The position numbers were made by a program, and so were the translations under genes. The notes under the pieces are model-generated. The model had not been told where the DNA came from, did no database searches, and saw nothing but the letters and a program-made list of their open reading frames with translations. Shown one piece after another: positions 15,925 to 24,099 of a stretch of DNA of 64,000 bases (its first letter is position 1; the number at the start of each line of letters is the position of its first letter). Source of the stretch: Catelliglobosispora koreensis DSM 44566 (GTDB lineage Bacteria > Actinomycetota > Actinomycetes > Mycobacteriales > Micromonosporaceae); the NCBI RefSeq assembly GCF_000379685.1, contig NZ_KB903283.1, positions 422,508-486,507 of the forward strand, written 5' to 3'.

Positions 15925-17412
15925 ATGACGATCGCTGGAGACGTGCCGAATCAGCCCGTCAGGGGATGGCTCGGACATCCGCGCGGTCTAAGCACGCTGT
16001 TCTTCACCGAGATGTGGGAGCGGTTCAGCTTCTACGGTATGCGGGCCATTCTCGTCTTGTTCCTAGCCAAGAGCGTGGCCGATGGCGGGTTCGGGCTAGC
16101 CGAAGCGGCAGCGATCTCCATCGTTTCGATCTACAACTCGATGGTCTACTTCATGTCGCTGCCCGGCGGGTGGGTGGCTGACCGCCTCACGGGTACGCGC
16201 CGGGCGGTCCTCTATGGCGGCATCGCCATCGCGATCGGACACTATCTTCTGTCGCTTCACGTGCAACCGGTGTTCTTCCTCGGTCTCGTGGTGATCGTGC
16301 TGGGCACGGGATTGCTCAAGCCGAACATCTCCACGATGGTCGGTGAGCTTTACGACAAGCACCCGGAGCTCGAAGAGCACCGGCGCGACTCAGGTTTCAC
16401 CATCTTCTACATGGCGATCAACCTCGGTGCTCTGATCGCGCCGCTGCTGACGGGCTTTTTCGCCGACCGTCTGCAATGGCATGTCGCGTTTGGCATCGCG
16501 GCCGTCGGCATGACCTTCGCCGTCATTCAGTACGTGCTGGGCGGCAAGCGCCTTGAAGGCGTCGGCTTGAAGCCGCACCATCCGCTGCCGGCGCCGCAAC
16601 GCAAGCGCATCTTCACCATCGTCGCGGCGGTCGCCGCCGCGCTCGCCGTCATCTACGCCATTGACGTGGCGGCCGGATGGTTCAACGCCGATCACATCAA
16701 GGTGCCGCTGACGGTGCTCGTGTTCGCCGTGCCGGTTATCTACTTTGGAATGATCTTCAAGGACAAGCAGCTGAAGAAGGAGGAAAGGTCACGCGTCAGC
16801 GCCTACGTGTGGATTTTCCTTGGGGCGACACTGTTCTGGATGATCTATGACCAATCCTCGACGGTCGTCAACCTGTTCATCGACAACAAAGTGGAGCGCG
16901 ATCTCGGCTTCTTCACGATCCCGACCGCGTGGTTCCAGTCCGCCAACCCGGCTTTCATCCTGCTGCTGGCGCCTATCTTCGCCTGGATCTGGGTCAAACT
17001 TGGCCGCCGCCAGCCGGGAACTCCCGTGAAGTTCTCGTGGGCGATCATCCTCATCGGCATTTCGTTTGGTGTCATGGCGATCGCCGGGTCACTGGCCATC
17101 AGCGGGCTGATCTCGGCCTGGTGGATCGTGCTGGTGTTCCTGATTCAGACGATCGCCGAGCTGTTGCTCAGCCCCGTCGGCCTATCGGTGACGACGAAAC
17201 TGGCCCCGATGCGGTACGCCAGCCAGATCATGGGGCTGTGGTTCCTGGCGACCGCGACCGGTAACGCGATCAGTGCCTGGGTGGGCCCGATCAGCGAACG
17301 GGTGCGTGACGTAGTCTACTACGGCACGATCGGCGCCATCGCTGTCGTGATGGGACTGTGCTTCTGGCTCGGGGCCAAGGCGATCTCGCGGTTGATGGCG
17401 GGTGTGCACTAG
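15925..17412 (+). CDS. POT/PTR2 proton-coupled peptide transporter
   Basis: 495 aa. The N-terminus carries the POT signature EMWERFSFYGMRAIL (ExxERFxYYG type, about 30), and 12-14 hydrophobic segments follow, with the second family region FYMAINLGALIAPLLTG (about 155). These carriers import di- and tripeptides with protons. A -10-like TATTGT sits only a few bases ahead of the ATG, so the mRNA may be leaderless. It diverges from rbpA. The methyltransferase downstream begins 26 bp after the stop. Confidence 0.92.
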   Translation: MTIAGDVPNQPVRGWLGHPRGLSTLFFTEMWERFSFYGMRAILVLFLAKSVADGGFGLAEAAAISIVSIYNSMVYFMSLPGGWVADRLTGTRRAVLYGGIAIAIGHYLLSLHVQPVFFLGLVVIVLGTGLLKPNISTMVGELYDKHPELEEHRRDSGFTIFYMAINLGALIAPLLTGFFADRLQWHVAFGIAAVGMTFAVIQYVLGGKRLEGVGLKPHHPLPAPQRKRIFTIVAAVAAALAVIYAIDVAAGWFNADHIKVPLTVLVFAVPVIYFGMIFKDKQLKKEERSRVSAYVWIFLGATLFWMIYDQSSTVVNLFIDNKVERDLGFFTIPTAWFQSANPAFILLLAPIFAWIWVKLGRRQPGTPVKFSWAIILIGISFGVMAIAGSLAISGLISAWWIVLVFLIQTIAELLLSPVGLSVTTKLAPMRYASQIMGLWFLATATGNAISAWVGPISERVRDVVYYGTIGAIAVVMGLCFWLGAKAISRLMAGVH

Positions 17413-17438
17413 ACGCTGCCGCCGGGGATGATCGGTAA

Positions 17439-18227
17439 ATGATCGACGGATGGCAGTGGGATAGCACGCTGTTCAAGGGTTCCGCTGGCTATTACGAGCG
17501 AGGGCGTCTTCCTTACGCGCCAGGCTTTGCTGACAGATTGGCCAAGATTCTAGGGCTAGATGGCAGCGGCAGACTGCTCGATGCCGGCTGCGGTCCCGGG
17601 ACCGTAACCCTAGCGCTAGCACCGTTTTTCGCCGAAGCCGTCGGCGTCGACCCCGACGAGGACATGCTCGCTGAGGCTTCACGGCGTGGGATCGCCAACG
17701 CTTCATGGGTGCTGGCCCGTGCGGAAGATCTGCCCGCAGGGCTGGGTGTGTTCCGGACCGTCGTGTTCGCCAATTCGTTTCACTGGACGGACCGCGATCG
17801 CGTCGCCGCGACGGTGTTCACGATGCTGGAGCCCGGTGGCGCGTTCGTCCACATGAGCGATCTCAAGGACTCGTCTGGGGAGTCTGCGCTTTACGGCCAG
17901 ATTCGCTCGCTCGTGCGGGCCTACCTCGGGCCGGTGCGCCGCGCGGGCCAAGGCACCCTGCCCAACGGGACGCCCGGTGGCGAGGACCTCGTGCTGGCTA
18001 ACGCAGGTTTCGTGGACTTCGAGCGGCACATTGTCGACAGTGGGCAGACCGTCGAGCGCAATGCGGACGACGTGGTGGCATGGGTGTTCTCTCGGTCGGC
18101 GTCGGCGCCCCATTTGTTCGGCGATCGGCTGGCCGCATTCGAGCGTGACCTGCGGGCGCTGGTGCCGGCCGCGTTCGTGGAACGAGTGCCGTCAACCGAG
18201 ATCAAGGTTTGGCGGACACCGAACTAA
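17439..18227 (+). CDS. class I SAM-dependent methyltransferase
   Basis: 262 aa. Motif I is LLDAGCGPGTVTLAL (about 45), the acidic end of strand 2 is VGVDPDEDML, and VFANSFHWTDRD and MLEPGGAFVHMSDLKD correspond to motifs II and III; this is the Methyltransf_11 pattern. The N-terminus (STLFKGSAGYYERGRLPYAPGFADRLAK) resembles small-molecule methyltransferases. The acceptor is unknown. Its stop lies within the operator/promoter of the next gene, so the two may be regulated separately. Confidence 0.85.
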   Translation: MIDGWQWDSTLFKGSAGYYERGRLPYAPGFADRLAKILGLDGSGRLLDAGCGPGTVTLALAPFFAEAVGVDPDEDMLAEASRRGIANASWVLARAEDLPAGLGVFRTVVFANSFHWTDRDRVAATVFTMLEPGGAFVHMSDLKDSSGESALYGQIRSLVRAYLGPVRRAGQGTLPNGTPGGEDLVLANAGFVDFERHIVDSGQTVERNADDVVAWVFSRSASAPHLFGDRLAAFERDLRALVPAAFVERVPSTEIKVWRTPN

Positions 18228-18259
18228 CCGTGTGGTTAAATTACTAACCATGTGGTTAG
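18224..18259 (+). promoter_or_regulatory. double TetR-type operator and leaderless promoter
   Basis: Two matching dyads: TAACC-GTGT-GGTTA (18225-18238) and CTAACC-ATGT-GGTTAG (18244-18259), centres 20 bp apart. The second spans the ATG of the hydrolase gene at 18250. A -10-like TTAAAT/TAAATT lies about 10 bp before that ATG with no ribosome site, which points to a leaderless transcript. The TetR gene at 19243, in the same operon, is the obvious ligand. Confidence 0.65.
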
Positions 18260-19242
18260 ACGCGTCTGAGAAGCCAAAGTCCCGCTGGCGGACCGCCGGG
18301 CAGGTCGCGACCGTCATCGCCGGGATCTCCATGCTCGCGTGGCTGGTGTTGCGGGACACCTCGCCGATCGGCCACTGGACCTCCGCTGGGGGCAAGGATG
18401 ACTTCATGTCGGCCTACGCCAAGGCGATGCAGGCACTTCCCGCGCCCGACGCGACGCTAGACGTGCGCACCAGTTACGGCGTCGTGCGGATGTACCGCTT
18501 CGACGGTGACGGTCCGGACACGACACCGCTGGTCCTGTTGCCGGGACGGTCAGCGGCCTCACCGATGTGGGCTGACAACGTGCCCTCGTTACGGAAGCTG
18601 CGAACCGTCTACACGATCGACCTGCTCGGCGAACCAGGAGCCAGCATCCAGGACCGTCCGGTGGTAAATGATGACGATCAGGCGCGATGGCTGCACGAAG
18701 CGTTCCAGCAGCTGCCTGAGCCAGCGGTTCACCTGCTCGGCGTCTCGATCGGTGGCTGGACCGCGATGAACCTAGCCGTGCGGCAACCGCAGAAAATCAA
18801 GAGCGTCATCGTGCTGGACCCGGTCATGACCTTCACCAACTTGTCAGCCGGCGTGATCGTGCGCTCGATCCCGGTGTCCGTGAAGTGGGCGCCAAAGAGC
18901 TGGCGCGACAGCTTCAACAGCTGGACCGCCAACGGCGCACCTGTCGAAGACGTCCCGGTGGCCGACATGATCGAGTCGGGGATGCAGAACTACGTGCTGA
19001 AACTGCCTGCGCCCACGCGACTTTCCAGCGAACAGCTCGCCTCGCTGCAGATGCCGGTCCTGGCGATCATGGCGGGCAAGTCAGTCATGCACGACTCCGC
19101 GGCCGGAGCGCGAACAGCCAAGGAAACGCTGCGGCAGGGCACTGTATTGACCTACGAGGACGCCTCGCATGCGCTAAACGGCGAATATCCGGATAGGATC
19201 GCCGCCGACGTCGGCACTTTCCTCAATGGCTTGGAGCGCTGA
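18250..19242 (+). CDS. membrane-anchored alpha/beta hydrolase
   Basis: 330 aa from ATG 18250. One hydrophobic helix near residues 18-36 (VATVIAGISMLAWLVL) anchors the protein. The alpha/beta-hydrolase domain has the oxyanion region LVLLPGRSAASPMW, nucleophile elbow GVSIGGWTAM and a C-terminal catalytic His in DASHALNGEYP. Substrate unknown. The next gene, a TetR regulator, starts directly after its stop, and the operator lies over its own start codon. A regulator paired with a hydrolase often senses the hydrolase substrate or product; that is inference. Confidence 0.85.
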   Translation: MWLDASEKPKSRWRTAGQVATVIAGISMLAWLVLRDTSPIGHWTSAGGKDDFMSAYAKAMQALPAPDATLDVRTSYGVVRMYRFDGDGPDTTPLVLLPGRSAASPMWADNVPSLRKLRTVYTIDLLGEPGASIQDRPVVNDDDQARWLHEAFQQLPEPAVHLLGVSIGGWTAMNLAVRQPQKIKSVIVLDPVMTFTNLSAGVIVRSIPVSVKWAPKSWRDSFNSWTANGAPVEDVPVADMIESGMQNYVLKLPAPTRLSSEQLASLQMPVLAIMAGKSVMHDSAAGARTAKETLRQGTVLTYEDASHALNGEYPDRIAADVGTFLNGLER

Positions 19243-19842
19243 GTGCGGCAGCTGACCCTCACCGAGCAGGCCCGCCGGGCACAGCTCGTCAACGTCACGA
19301 TCGATTTAATCGCCATTCACGGGTACGCGAGCTGCTCGCTGCAGCGCATCGCCGATGCCGCCGGCATCACCAAAGCCGCGGTCATCTATCACTTCGCGTC
19401 CAAGAACGCGGTCGTACGGTCCGCCTACGAGCACGTCATCGCCTCGCTGACGGCCCACATGCAGGAGCGGATCGCGCTGGCGGCGAGCCCGTCAGACGCC
19501 GTCGACGCCTACGTCACCTCGCTGATGGGTTATATGGCCGCCCATCCCAGCCATGTGCGCGTCATCACCGAGTCCCTCGGCGGACACCATGACACGGGCA
19601 TCGAGGACAGCCCGCATTCGGCCGCCCGCTGGAAGCCTTTGGCGGCAATGATTCAGGCCGCCGTGGACGACGGCGGTTATCGCTCCGATGTGGACAGCCG
19701 GACTCTGGCCCTTATGCTCAACGGTGCCATTGACGCGCTGGTCGCCGAATCCCTTACCGACGCGGCGTTCGACCTCGCCACCGCGACAACGGCCGTGCTG
19801 ACGATGCTGCACCGCACCGCTTTAAAGCAACCGCGCGGCTAA
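19243..19842 (+). CDS. TetR/AcrR family regulator of the hydrolase operon
   Basis: 199 aa from GTG 19243, immediately after the hydrolase TGA. The N-terminal helix-turn-helix is SLQRIADAAGITKAAVIYHFASKNAVV (about 30-57), and the rest is an all-helical ligand domain. It is co-transcribed with the hydrolase and probably represses the operon through the paired GGTTAG dyads at 18224-18259. Its 3' end overlaps the convergent DUF6193-like gene by 21 bp. Confidence 0.88.
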   Translation: MRQLTLTEQARRAQLVNVTIDLIAIHGYASCSLQRIADAAGITKAAVIYHFASKNAVVRSAYEHVIASLTAHMQERIALAASPSDAVDAYVTSLMGYMAAHPSHVRVITESLGGHHDTGIEDSPHSAARWKPLAAMIQAAVDDGGYRSDVDSRTLALMLNGAIDALVAESLTDAAFDLATATTAVLTMLHRTALKQPRG

Positions 19843-20451
19843 CTCGACGGCCTCCTGTGGCGTCGCCGCGTGGTGGGTCTGGCCGTCAGCCGACACGTGG
19901 AAACCTTGGTGCGCACGGACAATCTGCACGAGTGTGCGCCCGAAGGGCAGGACCTGATCCAGGAAGCGGATTTCGTACATGCCGGTGTAGGGGAAGTGCT
20001 GGCGTAACACGGGTTCGGCGTGCGCGGCCTCGACCATGGCCACGTATTCTGGCCATCCCGTTTCGGATGCCAAGGCGCGCAAGCACTCCCAGCCCGCCGT
20101 GATGACTTGCTCGGCGCCCTGCTCCGCCGCCTCAGCAAGCGACCCCAGTGTCGAGTGCGCCGCCATCGCTTGAATGTCGCGCACAGGCACCCCGGTCTGC
20201 CACGCGTGGGCGACCCGTGCCAGCTCGTCAAGCTCTTGCGTCTGCCCACCAATGAAGTGAACGCCCAGCCCCCAGCCATCGAAGTAGAAGTCTCCCGGTT
20301 CCGGGCCCTCGCCAACCTCAAGCGGATCACGGATACCCAGCGTGGAGGGGACGGTGGCGTGCTTGAGCGGATCGTCGGCTTCCGGGACAACGTTCGGCAA
20401 GCTAAGGCCCTGCGCGGCAGCACTGTCCCGTAACGACTCGGCGAACGTCAT
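19822..20451 (-). CDS. uncharacterised protein, probably DUF6193 family
   Basis: 209 aa from ATG 20451, two bases after the stop of the ASCH-Sel1 gene, so the two form an operon. No signal peptide or membrane segment. Segments such as LARVAHAWQTGVPVRDIQ, MVEAAHAEPVLRQHFPYTG and ATPQEAVELAARLL resemble my recollection of DUF6193, a family often labelled natural product biosynthesis protein. That label is weak and no reaction is known. The gene is convergent with and overlaps the TetR gene. Confidence 0.65.
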   Translation of the reverse strand: MTFAESLRDSAAAQGLSLPNVVPEADDPLKHATVPSTLGIRDPLEVGEGPEPGDFYFDGWGLGVHFIGGQTQELDELARVAHAWQTGVPVRDIQAMAAHSTLGSLAEAAEQGAEQVITAGWECLRALASETGWPEYVAMVEAAHAEPVLRQHFPYTGMYEIRFLDQVLPFGRTLVQIVRAHQGFHVSADGQTHHAATPQEAVELAARLL

Positions 20452-20453
20452 GG

Positions 20454-21278
20454 CTAGCCGTGGGCTTGACCCTGGAGTTCCCGGGTCAGCGCGGTCAAGT
20501 TGTCCTTGCCGGCGTGACTGCCCAGGTCGGCGGCTTTGCGGTACCAATGCAGGGCTTGTTCTTTGTCGCCAAGGTAATCGTAGACATTGCCCAGCTCGGC
20601 CATCGCCTCGACATGGCCATTGGCGACCGCGCGCTTGAGCCACGGCTCGGCCTCTTCGGCTTCGCCTTCGAACAGCAGGGCCGTGCCGAGGACCGCCATC
20701 GCTTCGGTGTCACCGTTTTTGGCGGCTTTCTCATACCACTCGCGTGCCTCGCTAGCGGCTTGCTCTTCGCGGTCGGTGCCCTCGTAACGTTCACCGAGCA
20801 GATCAGCCAAGGCCACCATCGCCCAGGTGTCACCGGCCTCGGCCGCTTCACGCACACCGTCTTCAAGCTTTTCCACGACCCGGAACCGCTGCGTGACCGC
20901 GACGGTGTCATCGTCGATCGTGAAATTCGGGTCACCGGCGAACTCGCGGTATTCGGCCGAGTGCCAGAACCGCTCGTGCCCCGCACGCCACTGCTCGACC
21001 GACTTGTAGCCTTCGCCTTCGTCGATGGCGTGCCGCAGGTCGATGTCGCCGACCGTGCACTCGGCGATCTCTTCGAGCTCGATGACCGCGACCGGCCGCT
21101 CAGCGGAATCGATCACGACTGACCGTTCGCCGGGTGACTCCAGCTCGGTCCCTTCGATCGTGTAGTCCTGCTTGAGACCGGTCGTGGAAGTCTTGCTGCC
21201 GTTGAGGATGGCTGCGATCAGCTTGTCACGCAGCGGTCCCGGAAACGCGAACTCGGCCTTGGGCAGGTCTTCATACAT
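20454..21278 (-). CDS. ASCH domain fused to Sel1-like repeats
   Basis: 274 aa from ATG 21278. Residues about 1-155 form an ASCH domain: FPGPLRDKLIAAILNGSKTSTTGLK, DSAERPVAVIELEEI and the late helix YKSVEQWRAGHERFW. ASCH folds bind RNA or act on modified nucleosides such as N4-acetylcytidine. Residues about 160-270 are Sel1/TPR-like repeats (ALADLLGERYEG, EWYEKAAKNGDTEAMAVLG, AVANGHVEAMAELGNVYDYL, HWYRKAADLGSHAG), usually protein-binding scaffolds. The combination is unusual. It forms an operon with the DUF6193-like gene. Confidence 0.82.
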   Translation of the reverse strand: MYEDLPKAEFAFPGPLRDKLIAAILNGSKTSTTGLKQDYTIEGTELESPGERSVVIDSAERPVAVIELEEIAECTVGDIDLRHAIDEGEGYKSVEQWRAGHERFWHSAEYREFAGDPNFTIDDDTVAVTQRFRVVEKLEDGVREAAEAGDTWAMVALADLLGERYEGTDREEQAASEAREWYEKAAKNGDTEAMAVLGTALLFEGEAEEAEPWLKRAVANGHVEAMAELGNVYDYLGDKEQALHWYRKAADLGSHAGKDNLTALTRELQGQAHG

Positions 21279-21318
21279 CGGGACAGCGTAGCGAAGGTCA
21301 GCGCCCGCCTGAACCCTC

Positions 21319-22677
21319 TTAAGACGGCAGAACGGGAGCGGGCTCGGGAGCATCGGCAGGACTGGCCTGACGGGGAATGACAGGCTGGGCGGGCTTGCTG
21401 AGCTGGAAGCGGTCACGGGCCCACTGGGCGACCTTGCGCCCCAGGCGGACGGAGGGGCGTTCGACCAGCAGGTACGTGATCTGACTGAAGCCGAGCGTCA
21501 GTCCAACCCAGACGATCAGGCTCAGGATGGCGTTGCCCGGCACGGAATCAGGCACCGCTGGCACGGACATCAGCACGACCCAGTGGATCAGATAGACCGA
21601 ATAGCTGATCCGGCCCAGCCACTGCAGGACAGCTGGCCAGGTGATGCGGTTGCGCAAGGCATGGGCCGCAAGGAAAACGGCCAGCGCCACCACGACGGCG
21701 ACGGACTCGGTCCACCAGGCGCCGCCGAGCATGTCCTCGCCACCCCAGCTCTTGAAGTGCAGGCGGAACGAGACACAGCTGGCCACGGCGACGAAGCCGA
21801 TCGTGACCCAGCCGAGCCAGACCGGCATCTGGCGGGCAGCCATGCGGTAGATGACCGTGCCGGTGAACATCAGCGACAGGAAGATGACGGCCTGGTGCAA
21901 TGGCCAGGACCGGTTGAGGAACAAGGCCACGGCCACGAAACCAACGCCAGCCGCGTAGAGGGCCATGCCCTTGCCCTTGGCGAACAGTGCGGCGGCCGCG
22001 GCGATGATGGCGGCGATCGCGAGGACTCGCACCGGGTTGCCGACGTGGTTGGGATCGCTGTGCGCCCAAGGCGTTAGCGCCGAGTCGATGAGGAATGTGT
22101 CAGCGGCGATGAGGGCGAAGCCGCCGAGGAACAGGGCGAAAGCGGCTGACGTCTTGCGGAACCGGGTCACGAAGATGACCGAGGTGAGGGCGTAGAAGCA
22201 GATCTCGTACGGCAGTGTCCACGCTGGAGCGAGCAGGTGTGGTGCCCCGATGAAGTTGGTCATCAGCGACGCGTTGCCCGCCAGCACCACAAACGGGTGG
22301 TTGAAGATCCACTCGGGCAAGGGCAGGAGCTTGAGTGACCACAGCACCACGACGGCGGCCGACAGCAGCCAGAACAAGGGCACGAGCCGGAAAACGCGGC
22401 CGATCCAGAACTCCACGAGCGAGCCGCGGCGTTCCAGTGAGGCCGGAATGATGTAGCCGCTGACGATGAAGAACAGCATGACCCCGAAGCTGCCGAAGTT
22501 CAGCAAGCTGTGGCTTACCCACCAGAACCCAGGCGTGCCAACGGGTGCGGCGTTTCCGATGTGGTAGAGCGCGACCAGCAGGGCGGCGATACCACGCAAC
22601 ACGTCGAGGAAGCCAAGACGGTTTTCGGTGGCCTGGGGGGCGGGGGTCACGGCGAGCCACGCTAGCAGGAAGCGCAC
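21319..22677 (-). CDS. acyltransferase 3 family membrane protein
   Basis: About 452 aa from GTG 22677 (GTG 22650 is an alternative; neither has a clear ribosome site). The family start FLDVLRGIAALLVALYHIG, with the conserved His, is near residue 25, and about ten membrane helices follow. OafA/YrhL-type enzymes O-acylate exported sugars, polysaccharides or macrolides. The C-terminal tail (about 400-452) is soluble and Pro/Ala-rich. It diverges from the MerR gene; the ASCH-Sel1 gene starts 40 bp beyond its stop. Confidence 0.85.
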   Translation of the reverse strand: MRFLLAWLAVTPAPQATENRLGFLDVLRGIAALLVALYHIGNAAPVGTPGFWWVSHSLLNFGSFGVMLFFIVSGYIIPASLERRGSLVEFWIGRVFRLVPLFWLLSAAVVVLWSLKLLPLPEWIFNHPFVVLAGNASLMTNFIGAPHLLAPAWTLPYEICFYALTSVIFVTRFRKTSAAFALFLGGFALIAADTFLIDSALTPWAHSDPNHVGNPVRVLAIAAIIAAAAALFAKGKGMALYAAGVGFVAVALFLNRSWPLHQAVIFLSLMFTGTVIYRMAARQMPVWLGWVTIGFVAVASCVSFRLHFKSWGGEDMLGGAWWTESVAVVVALAVFLAAHALRNRITWPAVLQWLGRISYSVYLIHWVVLMSVPAVPDSVPGNAILSLIVWVGLTLGFSQITYLLVERPSVRLGRKVAQWARDRFQLSKPAQPVIPRQASPADAPEPAPVLPS

Positions 22678-22724
22678 GGTAGGGGAATCGGTCGATTTGC
22701 CGCACGTGTGCCGGAGCACAACGC

Positions 22725-22755
22725 TTGACTCTGACGTAACGGGAGACTGGAGCCT
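22725..22755 (+). promoter_or_regulatory. MerR-type promoter with long spacer and dyad
   Basis: TTGACT (22725-22730) is followed by the interrupted dyad TCTgaCGtaaCGggAGA (22730-22746) and a weak -10-like GAGCCT 19 bp after the -35 element. The long spacer with a dyad inside it is typical of MerR/TipA autoregulated promoters. The MerR gene starts at 22777. Confidence 0.55.
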
Positions 22756-22776
22756 GGACTTCGAAAGGGGGAGAAC

Positions 22777-23535
22777 ATGAGCTACCAGATCGGAAAGGTC
22801 GCCGACCTCGCGGGCGTAACGGTCCGCACGCTGTACCACTACGACGAGATCGGCCTGCTGTCGCCGAGTGAGCGCACGAGCACCGGCTATCGCCGCTATG
22901 ACGAGGCTGACCTGGAGCGGTTGCAGCAGATCCGCTATTACCGGGAGCTCGGGTTCTCCCTGGAGGAAATCGCCGAGATCCTCGACGAGCCCGGAGCCGA
23001 TGCCGCCGCGCATCTCAGAAGGCAGCACGAACTGCTCAGTGAACGCAAAGCCCGGCTCGAAAAGATGATCAACGCGGTTGAGTTCGCGATGGAGGCACAG
23101 AAGGTGGGCATCAAACTGACCCCGCAAGAGCGGTTCGAAGTCTTCGGTGACTTCGACCCAGACCAATATGACGCTGAGGCGCAGGAACGCTGGGGCGGCA
23201 CGGACGCCTACAAGGAGTCAGCGCGGCGAACCAGCCAGTACACCAAAGAAGACTGGCAGAAGATGAAGGCCGAAAACGAGGAGTGGGGGCGCCGCATCGT
23301 CGCCATCATGGACGCTGGCCTCGCCTCGGATAGCCCCGAGGCGATGGAGCTTGCCGAGGAGCACCGGCAGTCAATCAGCCGCTGGTTCTACGAGTGCTCG
23401 TATGAGATTCAGACCGGCCTGGCGGAAATGTACCTGGCCGACGAGCGCTTCATGGCCACCTATGAGGCGATCAAGCCGGGGCTGACGGTCTTCCTGCACG
23501 ACGCGATCATGGCTAACGCCGTGGCCCGGTCCTGA
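22777..23535 (+). CDS. MerR family regulator, TipAL type
   Basis: 252 aa from ATG 22777, preceded by GGGGGAG. The winged helix is at residues 1-75 (YQIGKVADLAGVTVRTLYHYDEIGLL) with a coiled-coil dimer helix after it, then a TipAS-like drug-binding domain of about 120 residues (WQKMKAENEEWGRRI, RQSISRWFYECSYEIQTGLAEMYLAD). TipAL proteins bind thiopeptides and other amphipathic drugs and switch on their own promoter. No obvious efflux target lies beside it except the divergent acyltransferase. Confidence 0.9.
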   Translation: MSYQIGKVADLAGVTVRTLYHYDEIGLLSPSERTSTGYRRYDEADLERLQQIRYYRELGFSLEEIAEILDEPGADAAAHLRRQHELLSERKARLEKMINAVEFAMEAQKVGIKLTPQERFEVFGDFDPDQYDAEAQERWGGTDAYKESARRTSQYTKEDWQKMKAENEEWGRRIVAIMDAGLASDSPEAMELAEEHRQSISRWFYECSYEIQTGLAEMYLADERFMATYEAIKPGLTVFLHDAIMANAVARS

Positions 23536-23602
23536 GTCATTTTCTGATTCGGGCGCGCTGACCTCGTACCCCATAGAAGATGTTCTTAAAGGGGGGTTTG
23601 AG

Positions 23603-23905
23603 ATGCTTGGAGCGATTATCTGGGGCATCATCGGTGGTGCCATCGTGGGTCTCATCGGGCGGCTTTTGCTGCCAGGCAAGCAGAACATCAGCACGCTCAT
23701 GACGGTTGTCGCCGGAATCCTGGCGGCGACGATTGGCGGAATCCTCGCCACGTGGCTCGGCGTGGGGGAGACGAAAGGCATCGACTGGATCAGGCATGCC
23801 ATTCAGATCGCCCTGGCCGTGCTGTTCGTCTGGCTGGTGGCCAAGATGGGCTCGAGGAACACCGGTACGCCCAGAGGGACGACGATGCCCCGGCCAACGC
23901 GTTAG
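23603..23905 (+). CDS. GlsB/YeaQ/YmgE family small membrane protein
   Basis: 100 aa, preceded by GGGGGG. Three hydrophobic segments carry the family glycine pattern (GAIIWGIIGGAIVGLIGRLLLPG, VVAGILAATIGGILATWLG, IQIALAVLFVWLV). It belongs to the transglycosylase-associated/GlsB stress membrane proteins, whose molecular role is unknown. A very strong hairpin follows 22 bp after the stop. The C-terminal 15 residues are basic and disordered. Confidence 0.88.
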   Translation: MLGAIIWGIIGGAIVGLIGRLLLPGKQNISTLMTVVAGILAATIGGILATWLGVGETKGIDWIRHAIQIALAVLFVWLVAKMGSRNTGTPRGTTMPRPTR

Positions 23906-23926
23906 CGCACCTACCGCACAGCGAGG

Positions 23927-23970
23927 GTTAGCCCTCGCCACCCGGATCGACCGGGCTGGCGAGGGCTAAC
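23927..23970. terminator. bidirectional terminator-like hairpin, 19-bp stem
   Basis: GTTAGCCCTCGCCA (23927-23940) pairs perfectly with 23957-23970. The stem continues inward with CCCGG/CCGGG and one bulged C around the loop ATCGA. It separates the convergent GlsB-like and DUF1059 genes, and the outer arm contains the DUF1059 stop codon. No long T-run is present. Confidence 0.7.
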
Positions 23971-24098
23971 ACTTCTTCACGGCTGATTTCTAATCCGTGG
24001 GTATCCCGCTCGTGCGCCTGGATGATCACCACTAGATCGTCCTCAGTACCTACGGCTTCGAATCCGCAGTCGCAGGTGATCACCTTGAGCGGTTCCAC
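23928..24098 (-). CDS. DUF1059 family small protein
   Basis: 56 aa from GTG 24098, one base after the CBS-protein stop. The translation begins MEPLKVITCDCGFEAVG and continues with IIQAHERDTHGLEISREEVL, which is the DUF1059 pattern: a CxCG knuckle, a QAH...HG pair and a short helix. The Cys and His residues suggest a small metal-binding or redox protein; the function is unknown. Its last codons form one arm of the terminator hairpin. The gene is easily missed because of its size. Confidence 0.8.
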   Translation of the reverse strand: MEPLKVITCDCGFEAVGTEDDLVVIIQAHERDTHGLEISREEVLALASPVDPGGEG

Positions 24099-24099
24099 G

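Noticed and set aside
24040..24075. Possible tRNA T-loop (TTCGAATCC).
   Set aside because: No cloverleaf can be drawn, and the bases lie in the DUF1059 coding sequence on the other strand.
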